From Boesenbergia rotunda (lineage: Eukaryota > Streptophyta > Magnoliopsida > Zingiberales > Zingiberaceae), in the NCBI GenBank assembly GCA_024364735.1, contig JAGFNQ010005410.1, forward strand, positions 412,593 to 476,592: a stretch of DNA of 64,000 nt, written 5' to 3'. The translations under genes and the position numbers were made by a program. Positions 21,884-34,858 of the stretch are shown piece after piece. How positions within the stretch are numbered: the stretch's first letter is position 1; each line of letters opens with the position of its first letter. The notes under the pieces are model-generated. The model ran no database searches, had not been told where the DNA came from, and saw only the letters and a program-made list of their open reading frames with translations.

Positions 21884-22766
21884 AAAGGACTATAGGGTGT
21901 GCCAAGAGGTTTAAAAGACTAAGGTTAGTCTTAATCTAGAAAATTAGCACACTAAAGGGAGAATTATGGTGAAAAAGGTGAAATTGGGACTCTAATTGAG
22001 AGAAATTGATTTTAATGCCTAAATACCATATAACTTGATGCTATGAATGAATTATGAATGAGTATGAGAAGGAGCATCAAGGTGAGGTCAAAATTAGAAC
22101 TTTCGGGAAAGGTTTCATGATACATTTTAGAGAAACTCAAAGTTTGTACCAATCTTGGAATTCGAAATAGTTTTGGCTAGAATTATATTTTTCCCAGGTA
22201 TATATAGGATTCACAAATCTCCACATAAGAATTCATAATTTTTGGGAATTTGTGGAATTAGTTAGACATTTCTGAAGTTTGGATTGAGAATCTAAAAATT
22301 AGATACCAGTCGACTAGTAGGAGGCCTGTCGACTGGGAAAACCCACAGAATGTAATTACACTCTGGCCCAGTCGACTGCCAAATACCAGTCGACTGGGAC
22401 GCGAGCTTTATAAAAGGAAAGGGCGCACCGGGGGAAGCCAAACTCTAGGGTTTTGGCGACTTCCCCGGCGATCATCACCTCTCCTAAGTTCCTCCTTCGA
22501 CCTCTGGCCCTTCCAAGCCTTAAAAACCCTCTCTAAGTCCTCCTCTAACTCCGATCTACCTCTAGGGTTTGTTAAAACCTCTTTTCTTCAAGCCATACCC
22601 TCAAAATCAAACCATCATGAGGAGAATGAAGAGATATTGATGTTTAAGGTTCCTTTTCTTCATTTAATCCATGTTTTGGCACTAACATGGTATTTTTGTG
22701 CATGCTCTTTGATGTTTTTCCTTTTGGGGGGGGGTTGTCTTGGTATGCATGGGTATGTATGGTTTT
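21884..22766 (+). other. Internal spacer of SIRE-G upstream of its second ORF
   Basis: 21884-22280 is non-coding. 22080-22330 is homologous to 24480-24730 and to 9780-10020, that is, to the 3' non-coding region of these elements. 22410-22766 is a C/T-rich leader-like stretch ('ctctaagtcctcctctaact') before the ORF, and a possible splice acceptor 'tttttag' lies at about 22757-22763. Confidence 0.55.
22306..22418 (+). promoter_or_regulatory. Putative internal promoter: CAGTCGACTG palindromes plus TATA
   Basis: Two perfect CAGTCGACTG copies (22369, 22387) and two decayed ones (about 22307 and 22327) are followed at once by CTTTATAAAAGG (about 22406). This repeats the LTR U3 layout but sits inside the element, about 350 bp before the second ORF. 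Promoter function is inferred from layout only. Confidence 0.45.
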
Positions 22767-23896
22767 TAGGATGCCTCTAAGAGACCTAGGGGTAAAGGAT
22801 CATCCCGACAAAGTCAGGAAGGGTCAAGGTTTAGGTCCCTGGAGTGTAAGAAACGGTTTGAAGAAAATGAATTCATAGTGATGAATTGCCAGTACCTAAA
22901 CAAGGCCTTCATTCAAGAGAAGTCACCTCAGTTAGCTGAAATGATCACTCATTTTCAACTGGATCAGCTGGTCTACTGCCAGCATGATATAGATATTGAC
23001 TTATGTACAGAGTTTTACGCAAATTTGACTTGCATTGACTCCGATAGTAATCTGTATGAGGCTCGAGTTGCTGGTATTCCTATCCCTTTCTCAGTCATGG
23101 TTCTAGCTGAGTTTCTACAGTGTAGGGCGTCCAATAATGCATCTGTTTACTTTCCCACTGTTGTTGAACCATTAGAGTTTCCTGGAGTCACCATTGATCA
23201 GATACATATGCATTATTTTAGAAGACACAGGAATGAGTCGGAGCGTCTTTTCGATGCTAAACCCATGAGACCATTTAGCCATGTACTGTATAAGATCGTC
23301 ATAGAGTGCATCTTGCCCATTGTCACCAAGGGGAGGTCCAGGATCAGACTCCCACATTTGGTGATGATGGAAAGGAGGTTGGACATTGATGTCTCCTTAC
23401 AGGTCTTTAGTGCCATTTGTCATTCTTCCCAGAGTATTAATGGGAAGATATATATGCCCTTCTGCCACATCCTGACCGAGTTTTTACACTTACGTTTTGG
23501 CATCCGTGTGGGTAGTGGTCAGGTCAGACACCTGTCAAAGGACTATGATCAGATTGACACACGCCAATTGTCCTTGGCAGGGATTGAGTGCCGACAGGGG
23601 GAGTTTGTTTGGAGACAGTGCCCAGAGGCCTCAAGCTCAGATGAGGAGCCTGGCGAGCTGGTTACATGTGCAGAGTTCACCCAGCTTCGATCAGACGTCC
23701 ACAGGCTCTAGGAGGATGTTCACACATCTGTGAGGATACTCACGGACTACAGCAGTCTGAGCAGAGGATTGAGGCTGCAGTTCAGGGGATGACCAGCTGC
23801 CAGGACGATATGTACGAGATGATACGACAGCTTCATCTCGCATCTCAGGCTCCTACTCCTCCTCCTCCAGGCGGTGACGATCATATGTTTTTTTGA
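22767..23896 (+). pseudogene. Plant transposon-protein domain ORF (Transposase_32-like), frameshifted
   Basis: Open frame from about 22767 to 23711. It has a basic leader ('KRPRGKGSSRQSQEGSRF'), then 'YLNKAFIQEKSPQLAEMI', 'LCTEFYANLTCIDSD', 'ARVAGIPIPFSVMVLAEFL' and 'KPMRPFSHVLYKIVIECILP'. The 'EFYANL' plus 'V.G..I.FS' layout is that of the putative plant transposon protein domain, often found next to LTR-element genes; its biochemical role is unknown. After TAG at 23709-23711 (Gln codon expected) another frame gives a coiled-coil-like tail 'LQQSEQRIEAAVQGMTS' and a Pro-rich end (23896). A one-base change near 22766 appears to remove the original start. An env-like role is possible but not shown. 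Confidence 0.6.
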
Positions 23897-25009
23897 TCAG
23901 ATGGTGCAACTTTTGGGAGTGTTCAGTGTTGAGAGTATTATCATTGGTTGATATATTATACCTCTCAAACACTTTCTATTCTGATGATTGTATTTATTTG
24001 GATGACTTCAGGGCTTTGGCCTTAGATACTCTTTTAGATCTTATGTCATGGTGATTTCTGTGTTTCTTGTATGAAACATCTATGTATTACTCTAGATTTA
24101 TAACATGTGACGTGCTTTATTATTTTCCTATTAGGTTATTGAAATTTTATCATGACTAGATGCTGTTTTGAAACTGCTTGAAATTTGGAAATTTTATGAT
24201 TTTTCTATTAGGTTATTTTCCTATTAGTACTAATGGATGTTTCTCTTATGATCCTTATATATGTGTTCATGATATGATTTGGAAATTTTATATTGTTATA
24301 TTATCTAATATGGTTTGGTTGGAAATCTAATAATGGTTTTATATATAAAAGGGATGATCTTTTAGACTCAAGAGAAAAAGAGGGTGATTTTGTCAACATG
24401 GAAATATCTATATGCTAGTGGCAGGATTAGGGATCATTCTAAATGTCAAATGGAGTTAATAGAAAGTGACAAATATAGGATACCATGATTAGAATTCAAT
24501 GTTGATACAAAGTTGACATTATTTGGGAATTTTTGAGTTTGTACCAAAAGTTAAGCACGGTTGATGTTTTTCATGAACTAAATTTTCTAGGGTAGGGAAT
24601 ACCTTAACCATCGTGCTTGCAAAGTTTCACATTTTTCCAGATTTTCTGGAATTTTTTACGCACTTCTGAATTTCGGCTGGAAATTCTGAAATCGGCGTAT
24701 CAGTCGACTGGCAGGCTCTCAGTCGACTGGGAGTGTGGATAGTTTGGGGTCTTATGATTTCTGAGGGGTTTTCAGAAATCTGGTTGGTTCCATTTGGCAC
24801 CAGGGGTAGGGTTGCTTGGACAATCTTTTGATGGTGTCAAAGGGGGAGAAATGTGAGTGTTAAGTTAGGATTAGGTTGAAACTTAATTTTGGTTTGTTGA
24901 TTGATGATGCTATGAAGTTAAGTTGGGAAAACTTAACTTGTATTGGCAATAAGAATTGAAAGTTGGGAGAAAACATATGTTAAGGGGGAGGTTGCCTGAT
25001 GCAACCAAA
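23897..25009 (+). other. SIRE-G 3' non-coding region with purine tracts, truncated
   Basis: No ORF. Two perfect CAGTCGACTG copies (24701, 24720) lie upstream of a purine tract AAAGGGGGAGAAA (about 24840) and a second TTAAGGGGGAGG (24980-24991). The expected 3' LTR is absent because an Athila LTR begins at 25010. Confidence 0.7.
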
Positions 25010-27498
25010 TGATAGGTGTCACGAATGTGAGTCTCAAATTTAGATATTTGCTGGAAACCCTTTTTGCTATCAAAATAAAAATGTAGTAAAGGGCCACAGA
25101 TCGTATTTTTCCTAGGGCTAGTTAAGGCTGTTTGATTCAAGCTCGAGTTTATGTGTCGTCAAATAATTTTTGGGTTTCAAGTAAGAATTGGGTTTGGTTT
25201 CAATTAGAAATGAAAATGCAATGAAAAGAAAGGAAACTTAACTAAATGAACTAAATAAGGTAATGACAACTAATGAACTCAACCAATGGGAAACCTAATC
25301 AACCAATGCAACTTAATCGAATTTGGGAAAACAAATCTGATATCAAATGCAAACCAAATGCTAAGCAAATGAATCAAAACAGTGCTGACATTTTCGATTG
25401 AAACTAATGCAAGAACTTGCTTCAGGAATCAAACTTAAAACAAACAAAATGTAAGCTAGCTACAAAATTTAGAAACAAACAAATGCAGACATGGATGAAA
25501 GCTTCAGAAACAGCCGAATGCAAGACTAACTGATTTCAAGCACCATAGCACACTAAAAGTAGCATTTAACTTGATACCAAACAATGCCTAAGCTGCACTT
25601 GATACAAAGTGCAGAATTGAGACAAACTTGATACCAAGAGGAGAAAACTTATGTGCCGGAAGCTGACACTAATTGCAGAACTAAAAACTAACAATGCAGA
25701 AATAAAACTGATCAATTCAGCTTGGAAAGGCAGGCTATCAGCGAAGTAATACGCAGGACTGAAGGAATTCAGAAGCTAGTGACTGATCAATCGAAAACAG
25801 ACTAAATGCAGAAATGAATGTTCAGGAATCAGAACCCGAATGCAGATATGCAGTAACAAATTGGATGCAAAATCAAACAAAACAACTGAGATCAAGTGCT
25901 CGAATCTAATATTCAGATAAGGTTCAGAAGAGCTATGTTTACTTGACACAAACTGCAGAAATGATAAACTGAAGCATTGCCGAAGGGAAACTGATACACA
26001 AGCAAACTGATTAGCAGAAAGTAAAGCTGATACGCAACAAATGAAGCCAATTACAGAAATTGATATCAATTGCTATGTAAATGAAACAAACTGCAATGTG
26101 AATTTAGAAGAAAAACTAGAACTTGCTTGATACAAAATTCAGGAACTGAAGACAAGAACTGATACGCAAGGAAGGAACTGATATGCAGAAACAGAACTGA
26201 TACGCGAGAACTGAAGTATGAAACAAACTGAAATTAAATGTAATTGTTCACTAACAAGCAATCTATCTAATTAACTTGCAGAACTGAAACCTAATGAATG
26301 TAGGAACGATTCAATAAATTGAGTTTAACAGATTCAAAGCTCAAAAATTGTAATTGAATTGCAGAAATTTAAACTACTGTTCGGAATTGAAAATTCACTA
26401 AGAAACTAGCATCGATCCCTTCCTTAGCTCAAGATCTTCTTGCCGTAACACAAGAGCAAGCCAAGAACCCCCTAGCTTGACAGATCGCTAAAAAATCTGA
26501 CTCAGTAATCGATTCAACTCAAATTCTGCTCAAATCTGAAGCATCCCTCCGATCTCCTCGATCTCGCTGTGTTGGATTGCGATGATGGCTTGGGGCTGAT
26601 CAAAGCACTCCAAAGAACCCTCCGGTTAGCTCAGATGGATGAAAATGGCACACAATCGAGATCCAAGCGATCGAATGGCAGAGCTATTGAAACCCTCAAT
26701 CAGCTCTGTTCTTGGGCGAATTGGAGCTGGAATCTTCACGGAAACTTCATCCCGACGATCTAGAGCTTGATCCAAGGTGGGAATCGATGTGGTCACGCCC
26801 TCAGATGAAGAAATTTGAAGAAGAACAGTCAAAAACTCGAAGAACTGGAAACTGGCGAAGAAGACGTGACACTGATCGAGGAAGAAAAAGCAGTTAATAT
26901 AGTTTAGGAATGAACGGCCGAGATTCACTTAACTCCATCCAACGGCTAGATCTCTTCAGATTTAAATCAAACTTTCCAGATCTTGATCAAGGGTCAGGAT
27001 CTGCCTCTCAGTAGCTCGGATCTTCCAAATTTTCAACGGATGGTTCAAATCAACATGATCTTTGAATGGACGGTCTAGATCCTCCTGAGCTTGATCCAAC
27101 GGCTAGATGATCTTTGATTTGGATGAAACCTTCAGATCGTAATCTGAGTGCTTGATTAGCCTTAACCCTAGCTCGGAATGCATCAAAAGTTCTCAGATGG
27201 CTTAGATCTAACCATTTTTGAATCGGACGACCCATATTAGTTGATGCTTGATCACTCGATCCGGGTCCACTTTTGACTCAAGTTTGACCCAGCATGACCT
27301 AGGTCCATGATCCTTCCAAGCCTACAAAAGTAGATCAATAATTTAGTGGCAAAATAATTCAAATGTATCAAGATTTATAATAAAGCCCAAAATAGAATTG
27401 ATTCAAAGAACCTAGGGTAAATTCAAGATTAAGGAAGTAAAATACGGGTCAAACATAGATTTTAGAACCTGAAATGATCAACAAAATAGTACGTATCA
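25010..27498 (-). mobile_element. 3' LTR of reverse-strand Athila element
   Basis: On the reverse strand it starts TGATACGTACTATTTTG (27498) and ends GACACCTATCA (25010). The first 200 bases align with the start of the LTR at 47918 (shared 'TTTGGCACTAAAT', 'TTTGTAGGCTT..GATCATG'). It contains many 'aacggctagatct'-type blocks (26930-27240) common in plant LTRs. Small ORFs inside (for example 26569-26763) are not credible. 2489 bp. Confidence 0.82.
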
Positions 27499-29495
27499 AC
27501 TCCCCCACACTTAAGCTTGAGCGTCTCACGAAAACTACCAAATATGTATCTCTTAGATTCTTTCCAAACATAGTTAGAAGCAATTGAAAAGAAATTACCT
27601 AAGGTTGTCAATTCTCAAAAAATCTAAGCTCTATGGATTAGTATCTCGTCCTTAAATCAACAACTTAGCATTTTCATCTTCATGATTCATTGAGATGAAT
27701 TTAACTCACTAAGCCTTTCAAAGAAAATTTTGGTGTCTCTCTTTTTGAGTTCTAAGTTCATGATGAAAGTGGAGCTCACTCAAACACACATGCTTTTTGC
27801 ACTACCATAGGCTTGCTTGTTATCTACTCTCCATCATTATTCATGATTCGGATCCACATCTATAAAAGTTTATTCAAACAAATTAAAGATATATGAAATG
27901 GTAAGAATGAAGTGAAAGCCAAGAAAATAGAAAAATTGATGAAGTGGGAGACTTGAATGCTCAAAAATATTTCTAATGCACTTTGCCCTCTTTATAGTCC
28001 TCTATTGAAGTCAAAAATGCGGTGGAGTAAGAATTTTGTAGTGCACTTGATTCGGATGAAGAAATCCTCATTGGTTTCATTGTGCCATTTGCTTTTGCGT
28101 GCCACTTTGTTTTTTTTTTCTTCTTCTTTTCTTATGATCAGTTGCCATCAGCTAATTCTTGTTCAGTTGGAGACTTGCTGACCAGAACTTGTATCCAAAA
28201 CTTGGCACATGGATTTCTTTCCAACTCCTTCCTTTTAGTTCCCAAAATTTCAGCTTCCTTTGTCTCTGTTTTTTTTTCTTCTTCTTCATAACTGAATTTT
28301 TCAGCTTCCTTTTCTTTTTTTTCCTTCTCTTCTTCACATTCAATAAGTTGCAAGAGATATCCATTGCAATCTAGTGATATTGAATTAATATGCTCTTCTT
28401 GGAATTCCATTTCTTGATACTCTACTTGACCTCTTCCTTTCCACCTTGGCACATAATTTCTGCATTGGTTTCCACTTTGGTACAGATTTTCTGCATTGGT
28501 TTCAGATCTGTCCAGCTGCAATTCAGCTTTTCACAGGATATTGCTGATTTCTATAGCAAAGAACAGCTGCAGTCCAAAACATTCTGACCAAAACATGCTA
28601 CCTAGAAATTTTTCTTTCTTTTGCACCGAATTTTTCATTTGCGTGCCACTTGGACTTTGGCACAGATTTGTTTCTTCTTCAACCGAATTCAACTTGGCAT
28701 AGAATTTCTTGGATCTTCAAATTATAATCAAGAATCTAGCTGCTTCAATTGTTTCCCTCCTTAACCACTACTTCCCACTTATTCTTGATACCAAACTCAA
28801 TTCAACTTGTTTGAAATGCATCTTTGATACAAAATAATTTCAAAACACTAGCCTCCTCCCCCACACTTAATCTTTTGTCCGTCTTGGGCAATGTAGCATC
28901 AAGAAACATCCTAAACAAACAAGTCCATGGAGAAGTATGGTTAAGAGTAGAAAATATAAGAAGAAAAATAGAATAGATTATGTACCAACTATGAATATTG
29001 CCAAAAATTGATATGGAAAAGAGAAACAAATTGATTAGCCTCTATAAATGAGATCCAATCATAGAAATATGGCCTTGAAAGAACCTAAGCAAGTTCTAGA
29101 GTACAATCACATATGTGTGTCACAAAAATAAGGTTAATTCTCACTAGGTACAAATAATTCATCTCAAGTCATCAATTTAGAATCCATAGCTAAGTAGTAC
29201 TCAAGCATCCAAGAATTCATCCAGTAGCTCAAACCTTAAGTTTTAACAACCAAATTTAATTTATTTTCAAGAGACTCTAAAATGCTATGGAGACAACCTA
29301 GAGGGATACATTTATTCCTACTCATTAAGAAAAAATGCCAAAAGAAATAACATGGTATTTACAATGTCTATTTATTCATTTTATTTTGCCTAAGAATTTA
29401 TTATCAACTACTCACTTCAAAAAGAAACATTTACTTCTAAAAACATGAAAATGATATATACAATGAAATGTAGGAGCAAGGAAAGTAAACTCCCC
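27499..29495 (-). other. Athila 3' untranslated region and polypurine tract
   Basis: Reverse-strand polypurine tract AAGTGTGGGGGAGT (27499-27512) lies against the LTR; the 'GAGACGCTCAAG' block before it recurs at 46958-46970. The rest is non-coding, with low-complexity purine-rich stretches (28100-28340) that produce Lys/Glu-rich ORFs. Blocks such as 'tatggtagtgcaa' followed by 'ctccactt' also occur at 47598-47645, confirming element identity. Confidence 0.75.
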
Positions 29496-30932
29496 TTAAG
29501 TTGGGTAGATAGCGTCTTTGATGTCCAAACCATCCACCTTTAGCTCCTTTAATTCTTCAAAATACTTTTTGAGCCGATGGCCATTGACTTTCCAAAAAAA
29601 ACCATTATATTCATCTTTAATTTCAACAACTCCATAGGAAAAAACGTTAGTTACAATAAATGGACCATCCCACCTTGACCTTAACTTACCTCTTATCAAT
29701 TTGAGCCTTGATTTGTACAATAATACCTTGTCACCAATTTGGAAATCTTTCTTCAAGATGTGCTTGTCATGGAATTTTTTGGACTTTTCCTTATAGATTC
29801 TTGAATTTTCAAATGCTTCTAGTCTAATCTCTTCAAGCTCTTGAAGTTGAAGTTTTCTTTCTTCTCCCACCTTGGTAGCATCGAAATTACAAGCCTTCAC
29901 CGCCCAATATGCTTTGTGCTCTATTTCCACGGGAAGATGACAAGCTTTACCATAGACCAAACTGTAGGGGGACATGCCAATCGGAGTCTTGAATGCAGTT
30001 CTATAGGCCCAAAGTGCATCATCTAACCTTTTGCTCCAATCTTGTCTATTGGGCTCAACAGTCTTTTCCAAAATTGATTTGATCTCTTTGTTAGAAATTT
30101 CAGCCTGTCCATTTGTTTGGGGATGGTAGGATATAGAAACTTTATGTACAACCCCATATTTACTAAGCAAGGCCTTTATGTGTTTATTGCAAAAGTGAGA
30201 TCCTTGGTCACTTATTATGGCTCTTGGAATTCCAAACCTGCAGAAAATGTGTGACCTAACAAAACTAACAACAACAGAAGAATCGTCAGTCTTGGAGGGA
30301 ATGACCTCCACCCATTTAGAAACATAATCTACAGCAAGTAAAATATACAAATATCCACAAGATGCAGGAAAAGGTTCCATAAAATATATTCCCCAATAAA
30401 AAATCTCACAGAAAAGTATAGTATTTTGGGGAATCTCATTTCTTGCTCCTATGTTCCCAGTTCGCTGACATCTATCACAATTTTTATAAAATACATATGA
30501 ATCATGAAATAGGATGGGCCAATACAATCCACACTCTAGCACTTTCCTAGCAGTTCTTTGGGGTCCAAAATGCCCCCCACAAGCTGATGAATGACAAAAT
30601 GTAAGGGTAGAAGAAAACTCATGGTCTGGTACACATCTCCTAATTATTTGATCATTACAAAATTTCCATAAATAAGGATCATCCCATACATAGAATGTTG
30701 AATCACTTTTAAGTTTGTCTTTTTGAGCTTTAGAAAAGTGTGTAGGGAAAACATGTGCAGCTAAGAAATTAACTAGGTCTACATACCAAGGTGTCTCACC
30801 ATGTACTGCTAGAAGGTGCTCGTCTCTAAAATCATCATCAATGATGACAGGTGATCCATCTCCTTCAATTCTGCTTAAGTGATCTGCAACTAGGTTTTCT
30901 TTGCCACTTCTATCTCTGATCTCCAGGTCAAA
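29496..30932 (-). pseudogene. Athila integrase
   Basis: Reading from 30932 down, the frame is open to 29496 and starts just after a stop at 30933-30935. It has the RNase H-integrase linker 'ENLVADHLSR', an HHCC zinc domain ('CHSSACGGHFGPQRTARKVL', 'CDRCQRTGN') and the DDE core: Asp in 'LLAVDYVSKWVE', Asp in 'IISDQGSHF', Glu in 'TNGQAEISNKEIK'. The C-terminal part 'KFHDKHILKKDFQIGDKVLLYKSRLKL' and 'GPFIVTNVF' is the usual DNA-binding end. Integrase joins element cDNA to host DNA. This domain is intact in sequence but lies downstream of several stops. Confidence 0.93.
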
Positions 30933-32265
30933 TTATTGGAGCAGGAGTATCCATCTGATCAGTCTGGGTTTAGCATCAGGCTTTTTCAACAAGTATTTTA
31001 GAGTTGCATGATCTGAAAAAATAACAACATGTGAGCACAATAAATAAGATCTGAAACGGTCTAAAGCAAAAACTATGGCAAGAAACTCCTTTTCAGTGGT
31101 GGTGTAGTTTGCTTGGGTGGCATCTAGGGTCTTGGAGGCATAGCATATGACATGAGGTGCTCCATCCACCCTCTGTGCTAGAACAGCTCCCACTGTAAAG
31201 TTAGGTGCATCACACATTAATTCAAACGGCAAATTCCAATCAGGTGATTTAATAATAGGAGCAGAGGAAAGAGCCTCCCTGAGTTTGTGAAAAGCTTCTT
31301 TGCACTTATCATCGAAACAAAATTCAACATCTTTCTGCAACAGTTTTGTCAAGGGCCGAGCAATATCACTAAAGTCTCTAATAAATCTGCGTTAGAAACC
31401 TGCATGTCCAAGGAAAGCACGAACATCCCGTACGCATACGGGGTAAGATAAAGATGAAATATCACTTATTTTTACAGGATCTACCTCTATACCTCTCCTA
31501 GAGACTATATGTCCAAGTACAATACCATGCTCTACAATGAAGTGACATTTTTCAAAATTAAGCACAAGGTTAGTCTCAATGCAACTGTGTAAAACCCTAG
31601 ACAAATTTTCTAAGCATGAATCAAAAGACGTGCCAAAAACTGAAAAATCATCCATAAACACCTCCATATAATGCTCTAAAAACTCACCAAATATACTTAC
31701 CATGCATCGCTAAAATGTTCCTGGTGTGTTGCAAAGTCCGAAAGGCATCCGTCTGTAGGCAAAAGTGCCAAAGGGGCAAGTGAAGGTAGTCTTCTCTTGG
31801 TCCTCTAGATCTATACAAATCTAGAAGTAGCCTGAATATCCATCTAAAAAATAGTAATGGGACTTCCCTGCCAGTTTTCAAGCATCTGATCAATAAAGGG
31901 TAAAGGGAAGTGATCTTTCCTGGTGACCTTGTTGAGCTTTCTGTAATCAATGCAGACTCTCCAGGAATTCTTAACTCTGGTGGGCACTAGTTCATTATTT
32001 CCATCTTCCACCACTGTCACCCCAGATTTCTTGGGCACCATGTGTATGGGACTAACCCACTGGCTATCAGAAATGGGGTAAATAATACCTATCTGTAGAA
32101 GTCGAGTCACCTCTTTCTTTACAACGTCCAAAATGAGTGGATTAAGTCTCCTTTGTGGTTGCCTCACGGGTTTAACATTTTCTTCCAAGAATATCCTGTG
32201 CATACAGATAGCTGGGCTGATACCTGGTATATCTGATAAAGTCCACCCAATCGCCTTCTTGTAAT
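30933..32265 (-). pseudogene. Athila reverse transcriptase and RNase H (stops and frameshift)
   Basis: Order on the reverse strand: 'IFLEENVKPVRQPQRRLNP', 'GIIYPISDSQWVSPIHMVPKKSG', 'NELVPTR', 'WRVCIDYRKLNK.TRKDHFPLPFIDQML', then catalytic 'VFMDDFSVFG' (about 31636-31665), 'LGHIVSRRGIEVDP', then RNase H with 'LMCDAPNFTVGAVLAQR' and 'TEKEFLAIVFALDRFRSYL'. The NELVPTR insert and 'FIDQML' are hallmarks of the Athila lineage. A frameshift lies near 31880. In-frame stops occur at about 31808, 31709, 31392 and 30933. All RT motifs survive; only translation is blocked. Confidence 0.93.
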
Positions 32266-32753
32266 GCCTCAGACTTGCAATAATTTCTCTTCCTGTTCTA
32301 ACTCCAAATGCTGTGCAATAATAACTGGAAAATTCTGCTCCTCTCCTAGGTACACATATTTCAAATGGCCTGGTAGTGGCTTAAGTTCAATCTGGCCCTG
32401 CTCAGTGGGTATTAGTGATCCTTGGGGCTCTGTACAATCCCCTACACTACCATACCTGTGCTCTGAGTCCTCTGAAATCTCAATAGAACTTGGTGATCCT
32501 TGGGGCTCTGTGCAATCCCCTACACCTAGAAAATCCTCACCAGTTGGAAGTGAATCTGAAATAAATTCTGAAATATCCTCAGTCTCAACAGCAAGTACTC
32601 CCTCAGCCTCCTCTGCAAAAATATCTCCTCCAGAGAAATCATGTAGAACTCCCTCAGCCACTGAATCTGTATCAACCAGTCCATCCAGAATGTTAATGCT
32701 CATAATAGAGTGATCTTCCCTAGGGTACTTCATGGCATTGAAAATACTAAACT
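32266..32753 (-). pseudogene. Athila protease-RT linker
   Basis: Open frame 32733-32269 on the reverse strand, in phase with the gag-protease frame above it but separated by a TAG (32752-32754) and from RT by a one-base loss near 32265. It is rich in Asp, Glu and Ser and includes a partial duplication ('VGDCTEPQGS' twice). The end 'LELEQEEKLLQV' leads into the RT start. It is acidic spacer with no catalytic motif. Confidence 0.75.
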
Positions 32754-34858
32754 AGAATACTGTGTCCCCCACTTCCATCGAAAGTGTGCCAGCATAAACA
32801 TCAATTTTTGTTCTGGCAGTATTCAGAAAAGGCCTCCCAAGGATGAGTGGGGATCTATGTGCAAGATAATCTTCTTCCATGTCCAGAATATAGAAGTTTG
32901 CAGGGAAAATCAACTCCTTAACTTTTACCCAAACATCTTCAATAACTCCTGCTGGATGTGTCTGGCTTCTGTCAGCTAACTGAATCACCACTCCAGTGGG
33001 CTGTAGAGGGCCAATGCCAAGCATTTGGAAGACCGATCTGGGCATTACATTGATGGAGGCTCTTAAGTCTAGCATAGCGTCATGAAACATAGTCCTCCCT
33101 ATCTCACATGATACAGTAAAAACTCCAGGGTCTTCACACTTTTGAGGTATGACATGGATGAGTGCTGAAACATTTTTCCCTAGGCTGACCAACTCATTCT
33201 CCTTAAGCTTCTTCTTGTGAACACATAACTCTTTCAAGAATTTTTCATACTTAGGAATCTGTTTAATCATGGTCAACAGGGGTACATTAATCTCCACTTT
33301 GCTGAACAATTTAACAAGTTCATTGTATTCTTTAGTTTTCTCCACTTGCCTTTTGGCTTGAGTTTTTCGCTGTGGAAAGGGCAAGGGAATAGAAATTTCT
33401 TTCTCTTGAACCGAAATTGGAGGGGCTGAATTTTTAGCTGCTGTCCCATTTGATGTAGCTGCTGTGAAGTTAGTTTCGGCTCTGATTTCTCCCTCATTTT
33501 CCACCAAAATCACAGGATTACTTGATGAAGGAGTTGAGCACGGACTAGGGGTGGAAGCAACCGATTTTGAAGTGATTTCGGTGCTGATTGGTGCTGAAAA
33601 TATAGGTGCTGCCCTGTTTTCAGAAAAATCTGCTCTTGGACCATTTCGAGTTGAAGTAACCTTCCCACTCCTCAAAGTAATAGCACTAACATTTTCCTTT
33701 GGATTGGGAGTATCTTGAGAAGGTAGTTGGCTTGATCCTTGAGCTTGACTTTGATTTATCCCACTAGCCAATTGTCCAATTTGCCTTTCGATGTTTTGTA
33801 AGGCACCAAAAATATTGCCTTGCTGTGATTGTTGGAATTGGGGCTGGTTGTTGGGCTGGAATTGCTGATTTTGCTGCTGAGATTGCTGCGGTTGCTGGAA
33901 ATGTTGTTGAGGATGTTGAAATTGTTGTTGTGATGGGTTTTGTTGGTAGAAAGAATTTCCATACCTCAGATTTGGATGATCCCTCCAACCAGGGTTATAA
34001 GTAGAGGAGTAGGGGTTATTCCGGGCTTGAAATTGTCCCCTAACCAATGCCGCTATTGTCTCATCTTGTTGGAGGTTGGGACATGAATCTGAATTATGTT
34101 CCTGACTAGAGCAAATACAACATACCCTCATCACTTGACTTGATTGTGGAGGTACTGAAAATTTGGGATTTTGACTTGCATTATTAAGAGCCATTTGCTT
34201 TATCAATGATGTGAGCTCTACCAATGAATTCTTGATTTCTTTCTGTTCATTTGATACCATCTGAACTTCATTAACTCCTCTAGTAGACAAAGCTCTACTG
34301 TCAAACTGTTGTGAGTTCTCTACCATGTTTGAAATAAACTCCCTAGCTTGATCTGGTGTTTTGTTAACTAGGGCTCCTCCAGCTGTAGCATCTATCATGA
34401 TCCTATCCATCTGTAATAAACCCTCATAGAAATACTGAATGAGGAGATGCTCGCTGATCTGGTGCTGCGGGCAACTGGAGCAAAGTTTGTTAAATCTCTC
34501 CCAATAGTCATAAAGAGTCTCCCCCACCACTTGTTGTATGCCACAGATGCTCTTTCTGATGATTGCAGTTCTGGAGGCTGGAAAATATTTTTCTAGAAAT
34601 GCCTTCTTCATTAAAATCCAGCTAGACACGTGCCCAGTAGGTAAATAGTAGAACTAATCCTTTGCTGCTCCAGTCAGGGAAAATGGAAAAACCCTCAGCT
34701 TGATATCTTCCTCTGAAATACCCTGAGGCTTCATGGTGGAGCATACAACGTGAAACTCATGCAAGTGTCTGTTGGGGTCCTCCCCAGACTGTCCTTGAAA
34801 TTTGGGCAACAAGTGGATGGTCCGAATCTAAGCTCAAAATCACCAGTCAGCTTTAGAT
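32754..34858 (-). pseudogene. Athila gag and aspartic protease
   Basis: From 34858 down: 'GEDPNRHLHEFHVVCSTMKP', 'FPFSLTGAAKD', a TAG replacing Trp at about 34652, then an open frame of 625 codons from 34629. It contains the retrotransposon gag core 'FLEKYFPASRTAIIRK', 'LYDYWERFNKLC', 'LLIQYFYEGL', a CCHC knuckle 'CCICSSQEHNSDSC' (about 34100), a Gln-rich region, and the protease site near 33066 read as DLRAS instead of DLGAS (Gly to Arg). The flap-like 'LILGRPFLNTA' follows. The N-terminus is cut by the LTR at 34864. Confidence 0.9.

Larger units (their letters stand above)
17035..25009 (+). mobile_element. SIRE-type non-autonomous element with gag and a plant transposon-protein ORF (SIRE-G)
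   Basis: 5' LTR, primer site, gag, then an unrelated ORF, purine tracts, and truncation at 25009 against an Athila LTR. No protease, integrase or RT is found in about 5 kb of own sequence, so mobility would depend on enzymes from other copies. A 2.2 kb solo LTR splits gag. Confidence 0.75.

Noticed and set aside
28138..28521. 127-codon reverse ORF rich in Lys and Glu in the Athila 3' region
   Set aside because: Low-complexity purine tract open in several frames; no domain, and it lies in the untranslated region.
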